Source of the DNA: an uncultured euryarchaeote
GTDB taxonomy: Archaea > Thermoplasmatota > Poseidoniia > Poseidoniales > Poseidoniaceae
Direction of reading: 5' to 3'
Length of the DNA stretch: 34,192 nt
Assembly (NCBI GenBank): GCA_937897005.1
Contig: CALCOQ010000139.1
Coordinates: 1 to 34,192, forward strand
Part shown: piece by piece, positions 8,004-14,061 of the stretch
Numbering within the stretch: the first letter of the stretch is position 1
How the letters are laid out: every line of letters begins with the position of its first letter
Position numbers and translations under genes: made by a program
Notes under the pieces: generated by a model
The model's database searches: none
The model's input: the letters and a program-made list of their open reading frames with translations, nothing else
What the model was told of the DNA's origin: nothing

Positions 8004-8489
8004 TCACCATTTGGAATTCGCAGCGTCAGGGCCATGCGAGAACTGCAACAGATCCAGAGCAACTTCACAAGATTCAGAGATTTCTTGGTTAGGGTCATCG
8101 AGATGTTTGCGAAGTATTGATCCAATCTCGGTACTACCGATCGCCCCCATAGCCTCAGCTGCTTCATGCCTGACCATCACATGCTCCTGTGCATCATTCA
8201 AGATATTGACCAATGCAGGCAATGCTTGCCGATCTTGCATCTGCCCGAGCACATATGCCAATTCGTGCTTCAATAATGTCGAATGGCATGAAAAACCGCT
8301 GCATAATGCATCAATCGCCTCCTCGCCACCAATATTTCGTAATGAAAAGAGCGCTCGCATTCGTTGAAACATCCTCTCCTCTGAATCCAGTAAGGTCCGT
8401 TTCAATGATGAGACATCTGAGTTAGATGAGGGAGGTGCGGGGTCAACCGAACCGAATTTACTGACTCCTGGAACGCCATCATCATCCAT
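8004..8489 (-). CDS. Half-length deoxyhypusine hydroxylase-like HEAT-repeat protein
   Basis: 161 residues of HEAT-like helical repeats. Two His-Glu motifs, LLKHELAYVLGQMQD (His75-Glu76) and MVRHEAAEAMGAIG (His108-Glu109), are 33 residues apart, the same spacing as within each half of eukaryotic deoxyhypusine hydroxylase (DOHH). That di-iron enzyme has four HE motifs in about 300 residues and completes hypusine on eIF5A. The stretches SVDPAPP, ALFSLRNIGGEEA and ESCEVALD closely recall the C-terminal half of animal DOHH, including the inter-half linker. With only one half, a di-iron site would need a homodimer or a partner. It is two bases after mqnD and abuts the zinc protein gene. The alternative is a generic PBS-lyase HEAT protein, but the motif match is much more specific. 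Confidence 0.82.
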   Translation of the reverse strand: MDDDGVPGVSKFGSVDPAPPSSNSDVSSLKRTLLDSEERMFQRMRALFSLRNIGGEEAIDALCSGFSCHSTLLKHELAYVLGQMQDRQALPALVNILNDAQEHVMVRHEAAEAMGAIGSTEIGSILRKHLDDPNQEISESCEVALDLLQFSHGPDAANSKW

Positions 8490-8491
8490 GT

Positions 8492-9376
8492 TCAGACCTC
8501 TGAGCCAATGAATTGAATTCCTTCGGCATTGAAATCTGGATTTATCAATCCGATAGCCTGGCCTTGTTTCAAAAAGTGCTTGACTGAATCTCTTCCTTCC
8601 GGGCCATAATCTATTGTCCGTTGATTGACATACATACTGACGAATCTCTCATTTGTCGCATCATCTATTCCACGTCCCCATGATTTGGCGAAAGCCAATG
8701 CCTGCTCAGGGTTTGAAATTGCATACTCTATGCTTTGTCTGGTCCATCTCGTGATTTCACTCATTATTTCCTCACCAAGATCCCTTCTGACAATATTTCC
8801 ACCAAGAGGCATCGGCCATCCATTGTTCTCCTTTGCCCACCATACCCCAAGGTCCAGATGAACTTCAAGGCCATGTTCTCTATAGGTCAATTGACCTTCA
8901 TGGATAATCAATCCCGCATCTACCCGTCCTTCAAGTACCGCTTCGAAGATCTCATCGAATGCAATGACTTCTGTCTGGACATCTCCCCAAGCCAACCTAA
9001 GGCCTAGATACGCACTTGTTTTCAACCCCGGAATTGCAATCAGGCCACTCTTCACATCATTCAAAGTCTTGCCTTCGAGTGCAACCACCATCGGCCCATA
9101 TCCCTCCCCCATACTGGCTCCACAATTCATCAATGCATATTCTTGAGATACCTCGGGAAATGAATGGATGCTGATGGCACTGACCTCAAGTTCATTGTTC
9201 ATGGCACGGTGATTCAAGGTCTCGATATCCTGCAATTCGTGAATGAATGAATATCCCGGAGTATTGATCAGACCAGTGGTCAGAGCGTGGAACATGAATG
9301 CATCATCTGGATCGGGGGAATGCCCAATTCTAATGATTCTTCTACCGCCCTCATCCACAGGGAAAGATACCACCAT
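8492..9376 (-). CDS. mqnD: 1,4-dihydroxy-6-naphthoate synthase MqnD
   Basis: Futalosine-pathway enzyme that converts cyclic dehypoxanthinyl futalosine to 1,4-dihydroxy-6-naphthoate on the way to menaquinone. 294 residues, a normal family length. Recognisable MqnD signatures are HSPDPDDAFMF near the N-terminus, LQDIETLN, ELEVSAISIHSFP, CGASMGEGYGPMVVA, and IHEGQLTY in the second lobe of the periplasmic-binding-protein-like fold. First gene of a minus-strand run continuing into the half-DOHH gene two bases later. Its partners mqnA and mqnE are at 12011-14004, also on the minus strand, separated by one plus-strand gene. Confidence 0.93.
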   Translation of the reverse strand: MVVSFPVDEGGRRIIRIGHSPDPDDAFMFHALTTGLINTPGYSFIHELQDIETLNHRAMNNELEVSAISIHSFPEVSQEYALMNCGASMGEGYGPMVVALEGKTLNDVKSGLIAIPGLKTSAYLGLRLAWGDVQTEVIAFDEIFEAVLEGRVDAGLIIHEGQLTYREHGLEVHLDLGVWWAKENNGWPMPLGGNIVRRDLGEEIMSEITRWTRQSIEYAISNPEQALAFAKSWGRGIDDATNERFVSMYVNQRTIDYGPEGRDSVKHFLKQGQAIGLINPDFNAEGIQFIGSEV

Positions 9377-9428
9377 GGGTCGGCGAATCAGGGTTTCTAC
9401 TTCAAGTTAGGCGATGAGTATTGAGAGA

Positions 9429-9440
9429 AACAATATTGTT
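9429..9440. other. 12-bp perfect palindrome AACAATATTGTT
   Basis: A perfect inverted repeat in the AT-rich part of the divergent gap between mqnD (start 9376) and the beta-propeller gene (start 9533). It could be a regulator site or simply part of an AT-rich promoter; nothing else supports a role. Confidence 0.3.
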
Positions 9441-9532
9441 GATTTTTCGGTGAATGTGATGCTATTTTGGGAAAGATTCTATTTCAGTCCACGTGCTGGG
9501 GTATCGAGGGAACTACAGTGGTAGCGACGAGA

Positions 9533-12010
9533 ATGTCCACACTCATGCTGGTATCAACCAGTTTCTTACTACTCACAGGACTAGCCTGTGCAGTCACTCC
9601 GAGTGGCCTTGGTTATGTTGGAGTTCACACCGCTGGGCAGCAGCATTTTGATGAGACGCTATCGGTTGCCATCTCTCCTGATGAATCAATTCTAGCTACT
9701 GGGACTGAAGGATATGTTGTCATCACCAGTATGGAGACGCGCCAGGTTCTGAAAATCATAAATGCCGAGGATGATGCAACAGTTATCGAGTTCTCTCCTG
9801 ATGGAGACTATCTTGTGGTTGGTCTCAAATCAGATAGTCCTCAGACCCGCGCTCTTCAAATGTACTCAACGAGCGATTGGAGTGAGTATGGGGATGGATT
9901 CAACAATGGGAAGAACCCCCAAGACATCTCATTTTCAGCAGATGGCGCGAAAATATTGGTCCAAGGGCAGAATAAAGATGCATTTGAATTGAGTTTTCCA
10001 GATCTGGAAGTCATTGGACATCTTGAGAATCTACATACTGACATACTCCAGTGCAGTGATTATGGTTCCGGAGGTTCCATCGCCATCACTGGTGGGTTGG
10101 ATGGAATGGTTGCCCTCTGGAACATGTCAGAACACTCCTTGGTATCTTCCATGGAGATTGAGGATTCAGAGATTGTAGATTGTCTAATAAGTCCAGATTC
10201 TTTGAGTTATTCAGTTCTGATCAATAATGGATATCTGCGAACATTCTGGTTGAATGGGACCATGGTAGATGATTCTGAAAAATATTTCATCGAGGCCAAA
10301 CAGATCAAATGGAGTGATGATGGGGATCATATTTTTGTTCTCGAGTCCTATTTGCTGCCATCATTACAACGATTGAGAGCCACGGACTGGGTGATTGATG
10401 AGATAACTAACTTCGGGCATCAAGTCGGGGTATTTGATATCACGACTGATGCAAAGACCATAGTGACAAGTACCGGTACAATACACGTGGGCATCTACCA
10501 ATCGAATTTCAAGGCACAGGGTCATGGAGAAGATGGACCGGATTTCGATGGCGATGGAATACCGGATTCCTTGGATGAAGATGATGATGGCGATGGTATC
10601 AATGATATCTATGATGTGAGTTGTTCCACAGACATTGATTGTGCCAAGTCAGCAGATTCTGAATACATCAGAAGTATTGAATTCAAGATCGAGACGCAGA
10701 GTTTGATCATCAGTGATAGTGTCACATTCAACAGATACGATTCAAATGCTTTGAGAAATCTGACCACCTCCCTATTGTCGGATGACAATCGGATAGATGT
10801 CGATGAATTGACTTGGATGTCAATAGCCATGTGTGATAATATCATTGAAAGGGATGTTGTTGACCAATGGCAGACACTGATAGAGATAGAGGGAGCACAA
10901 TTGACAAATGGATCTCTTACGTGTGACCCGATAGAGGGTATTTCTTCGAATGATTTCGGCGATCTCAGCCTTCGTGCAACATTTACCTGGGTCACCAAAT
11001 TTGATTTATCCAGCACTCCTTTGGCCCCTTATAATTTCACTATCAAAGGAATCGCAGAAGCCTCCACTGGAAGCTCTGCCCTTATCGCTCCTCAATTTCC
11101 AGTCAGTTTGGTCTTCACCAATTCAATGGCCACTGATTCATCTATCGCCCTGTGGAATAACGGAGATGGGGCTCGTGTGATTTTCATGGATGAAGTTCCA
11201 GCCACAGGTCCGGGTGTTGATGATCTGGTAATAGCCTTCATAATGGCCAATTTATGGATTCCAATAGGCAGTATCTTGGGAATCTTAGGCGGTGTGGCCC
11301 TCATTGTCAAGCAGAACAAGACTATCTCTTTCGCTCTTCTGACGAGTTCAGGGGAAAGTTTGGACGAAGATGCAGATGATGCCGAAGAGGATGCTGATGA
11401 CTCATATGATGACTACGAAGAATATGATGAGTATGAAGACTCTATTGTTGAAGGAGAGGATGATGTATGGACTCAAGAATCAGAACTATCTCCACCAAAG
11501 CCATCTCGTGGACCACCCCGTAGTTCTACCCAAAGGGCTGCTAAAATTCCTTATCATTTAGATGCAGATGAGCCGGTCAAGGCAAGACGCCGCAGAGTCA
11601 GTGATAAACAACCTACAGGCTCCAAGCGTAAAACGCTCGTCGAATCAGCGGATGATGAGGAGGAATATGATTACGGCCTCGATGGCGTGTATCATGATGC
11701 GGCATGGGAGACTGAATATGACGAGTTTGAGCCTCCGAAGGTTCGAAAGGTCAAGAAGGCCGAGGAAGAAATGGAAGAACCCGCAGAAAAGAGCAAGGGA
11801 CGTAGAAAGGTGAAGCGACGAAATCCCAAGAAATCAAAGAAGAAGGCCACGCCTGACAAAGAAGTTGTGGCCAAGAAGGTCGTGGCCTCCAAGAAACGTA
11901 TCAGGAAGTCTCCAGAACCCACAAAGAGTGAGCCAGCAGAGCCGCCAGATGATGAGGACTCAGCCATGGACAAGGCGCTTGGAATGTTGACTGGTTCAAA
12001 GGATGATTGA
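9533..12010 (+). CDS. Secreted, membrane-anchored beta-propeller protein with calcium-type repeats and a charged tail
   Basis: 825 residues from the ATG at 9533, where a signal peptide begins (TLMLVSTSFLLLTGLACA, with Cys near the cleavage region). Next come WD40/YVTN-like blades (about residues 30-320: SVAISPDESILATG, VIEFSPDGDYLVV). A thrombospondin type 3-like Asp-rich segment near residues 335-360 (DFDGDGIPDSLDEDDDGDG) probably binds Ca2+. A roughly 190-residue extracellular domain precedes one transmembrane helix (about 563-590, IPIGSILGILGGVALIV). The final ~230 residues are cytoplasmic, first acidic (Asp/Glu/Tyr) and then strongly Lys/Arg-rich. Such surface proteins are common in marine archaea. 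The open frame extends to a TTG at 9467, but the signal peptide fixes the later start. Function unknown. Confidence 0.82.
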   Translation: MSTLMLVSTSFLLLTGLACAVTPSGLGYVGVHTAGQQHFDETLSVAISPDESILATGTEGYVVITSMETRQVLKIINAEDDATVIEFSPDGDYLVVGLKSDSPQTRALQMYSTSDWSEYGDGFNNGKNPQDISFSADGAKILVQGQNKDAFELSFPDLEVIGHLENLHTDILQCSDYGSGGSIAITGGLDGMVALWNMSEHSLVSSMEIEDSEIVDCLISPDSLSYSVLINNGYLRTFWLNGTMVDDSEKYFIEAKQIKWSDDGDHIFVLESYLLPSLQRLRATDWVIDEITNFGHQVGVFDITTDAKTIVTSTGTIHVGIYQSNFKAQGHGEDGPDFDGDGIPDSLDEDDDGDGINDIYDVSCSTDIDCAKSADSEYIRSIEFKIETQSLIISDSVTFNRYDSNALRNLTTSLLSDDNRIDVDELTWMSIAMCDNIIERDVVDQWQTLIEIEGAQLTNGSLTCDPIEGISSNDFGDLSLRATFTWVTKFDLSSTPLAPYNFTIKGIAEASTGSSALIAPQFPVSLVFTNSMATDSSIALWNNGDGARVIFMDEVPATGPGVDDLVIAFIMANLWIPIGSILGILGGVALIVKQNKTISFALLTSSGESLDEDADDAEEDADDSYDDYEEYDEYEDSIVEGEDDVWTQESELSPPKPSRGPPRSSTQRAAKIPYHLDADEPVKARRRRVSDKQPTGSKRKTLVESADDEEEYDYGLDGVYHDAAWETEYDEFEPPKVRKVKKAEEEMEEPAEKSKGRRKVKRRNPKKSKKKATPDKEVVAKKVVASKKRIRKSPEPTKSEPAEPPDDEDSAMDKALGMLTGSKDD

Positions 12011-12817
12011 TCAGGCGATAAGGAATTCCAGACTCCCCTCAAGTTCTAGGACTTCGGATATGAACGTAGTGAGTCCCAGCTCGGCCTCTTTGTCTAGATG
12101 ATACAGAACTTCATCGAAGTATTTGTCTATTCTTTCACTGGTGAATGAACTACGGCGTGAGCTATCACTGATGATGCGCTTACGGATGTCCTCGTCTTTG
12201 AATCGTCGAAGTGCTTCCATGAGATCTTCGTGAGCCTTACTGATCATATGCATCGGCGCTTCGCGCGGAGCTGCAAATACAGCAAACACCATTGGAAGGC
12301 CGGTGACATCCTTCCATTCCATCCCTAGGTCCATTCGTACCAGACCGGGATTCTTCTGTGCTTCATCGAGAGCTCTATCACCGATCAACAGTGCACCATC
12401 ACAGCGGGCAAGCATGGAGTCAAGATCCGGACCCATTTCCACTGGACGAGGGTCATGTCCGCGCTTCTTCAAAAGATACATCAACAATCTTCGTGATGTT
12501 GCTGAGTCAGTAGGCAATGCAACATCACGCATGTCCTCTATCTCTCTGTTGCCGAACAACAGCACACTTCCGACTGCTCCATCTGAAATGATGCCCAATT
12601 CGGGGACCAGCACCAATTCCTCTCTGTTCAATGCCCAATCGGCTGCAGGAATGGGTGCAATGAGACAATCTTTCCTCAATAGATGCCCCGTCAACCAAGC
12701 AGGGGGTGCAGCGAGAACTCTCCATTCATCTGGTAGGTCATGATACAGGGGGTCGCAATTCAGGAATGCTACGCGCCCAATGGTTCTCTGCCAGGTGGGG
12801 ACATCAACACTCATCAT
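12011..12817 (-). CDS. mqnA: Chorismate dehydratase MqnA
   Basis: First step of the futalosine menaquinone route: chorismate to 3-enolpyruvylbenzoate. 268 residues, normal for the family. MqnA-type features are the N-terminal GRVAFLNCDPLYHDL, the IAPIPAADWALN stretch, GSVLLFGNREIEDM, the ALPTDSATSRRLL motif, and the GDRAL...DLGMEWKDVTGLPMVFAVF region. Its ATG overlaps the stop of mqnE as ATGA, so the pair is an operon. The stop codon directly abuts the stop of the convergent propeller gene with no spacer. Confidence 0.92.
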   Translation of the reverse strand: MMSVDVPTWQRTIGRVAFLNCDPLYHDLPDEWRVLAAPPAWLTGHLLRKDCLIAPIPAADWALNREELVLVPELGIISDGAVGSVLLFGNREIEDMRDVALPTDSATSRRLLMYLLKKRGHDPRPVEMGPDLDSMLARCDGALLIGDRALDEAQKNPGLVRMDLGMEWKDVTGLPMVFAVFAAPREAPMHMISKAHEDLMEALRRFKDEDIRKRIISDSSRRSSFTSERIDKYFDEVLYHLDKEAELGLTTFISEVLELEGSLEFLIA

Positions 12818-14004
12818 CTCACCGTCGCTAATGTTCGTGGAATATTCGTTTGGGGAGATGCTACCCGTTCAAAACGAGAGTATGTTGTATCTCTCTTGAC
12901 AGCAGAACATCCTGATCTCTCTATCAATCTGCATAGGTCATCAATTCCATGTCGCAGTGATGCATTGGAACCAGCGAGATGCATGATGGACTCCTGAATC
13001 ACTGTACCATCAATATCATCGGCACCACATCTGATGGCTAACTCAGTCAAGGAGTCGCCAATATTCATTCGATATGCTTTGATATGGGGAATATTGTCCA
13101 ACATCAGTCTACTCACAGCAATCATTCTAAGGATTTCATTACCACTGGCCAGTTGAGCCTCGGGGAGACGAGAAGAGTCGGGCAGGAATGGATAGGGAAC
13201 AAAGCATTGGAATCCAGAGGTTTCATCCTGTAATTCGCGCAGTTTGATCAGATGGTTGATTCGGTCCTCTACATTTTCAACTGTGCCGAACAACATTGTA
13301 CAGTTACTGGGAATGTCCAGTTCATGTGCTGTCCTATGAATGTCTAGATATTCTTGGCTGCTTTCCTTACCTTTGCAGATGATTTCACGAACCGAGTCAG
13401 CAAGAATCTCTGCTCCACCTCCCGGAATGCTCCCCAATCCCGCCTCTTTCAATCGAGACAAGGTATCTCTGATAGATAGTGAGGAGAGGTTGGCAAGATG
13501 TCTTATCTCCACCGCTGTCAACGCCTTGATGCTGATATGTGGAAATCTTTCACGTGTCGCACTGAAGAGACTTCTGTAATGGTCCACATCCCATTCGGGA
13601 TGCAACCCTCCAACGGAGTGCACTTCATCAATGAACTCAGCATATGGGAGAATACTGGAAATATATCCTTCGACATCGAGTGCATATGCGTCTTCTGAAC
13701 GCAACCCTCTTCGGAAGGCGCAGAATCTGCAGGCCAGAACACAGATATTGGTCTGGTTCACATGGAGATTGACATTGAAATGTACATCACTCCCAAATCT
13801 TGCTTGCTTGCATGCCTCAGCCAGTTTCATGACCGCATGAATATCTGGATGTTGTAGGAGAGCAATGCCATCAGCAGCCGAGATTCTACCCCCAATGTTC
13901 AATCTGTTCCTGATGGCATCAAGTTCAACGTCGAGACCTTCACAACTTTCGAGCAGTTCTACCTGGGTAGCTCTCCAATCCTCGAATAATCCCGGTGTCC
14001 GCAC
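12814..14004 (-). CDS. mqnE: Aminofutalosine synthase MqnE (radical SAM)
   Basis: Radical SAM enzyme that joins 3-enolpyruvylbenzoate to the adenosyl radical to form 6-amino-6-deoxyfutalosine. 396 residues. The cluster-binding cysteines are C88, C92 and C95 (NICVLACRFCAF), preceded by the typical NVNLHVNQTN. VGGLHPEW, IKALTAVEIRHL, IPGGGAEI, IPSNCTMLFGTVE and LRELQDETSGFQ favour MqnE over its relative MqnC. The predicted start is GTG (14004); no ATG lies in frame before residue 59, so the GTG is credible. The substrate comes from MqnA, encoded directly downstream with a 4-base overlap. Confidence 0.92.
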   Translation of the reverse strand: MRTPGLFEDWRATQVELLESCEGLDVELDAIRNRLNIGGRISAADGIALLQHPDIHAVMKLAEACKQARFGSDVHFNVNLHVNQTNICVLACRFCAFRRGLRSEDAYALDVEGYISSILPYAEFIDEVHSVGGLHPEWDVDHYRSLFSATRERFPHISIKALTAVEIRHLANLSSLSIRDTLSRLKEAGLGSIPGGGAEILADSVREIICKGKESSQEYLDIHRTAHELDIPSNCTMLFGTVENVEDRINHLIKLRELQDETSGFQCFVPYPFLPDSSRLPEAQLASGNEILRMIAVSRLMLDNIPHIKAYRMNIGDSLTELAIRCGADDIDGTVIQESIMHLAGSNASLRHGIDDLCRLIERSGCSAVKRDTTYSRFERVASPQTNIPRTLATVR

Positions 14005-14061
14005 GCTACTCCCATATGTTTCGTTCAGGCATTCAAGAATGAATGCTTTGATGACCAGTTC

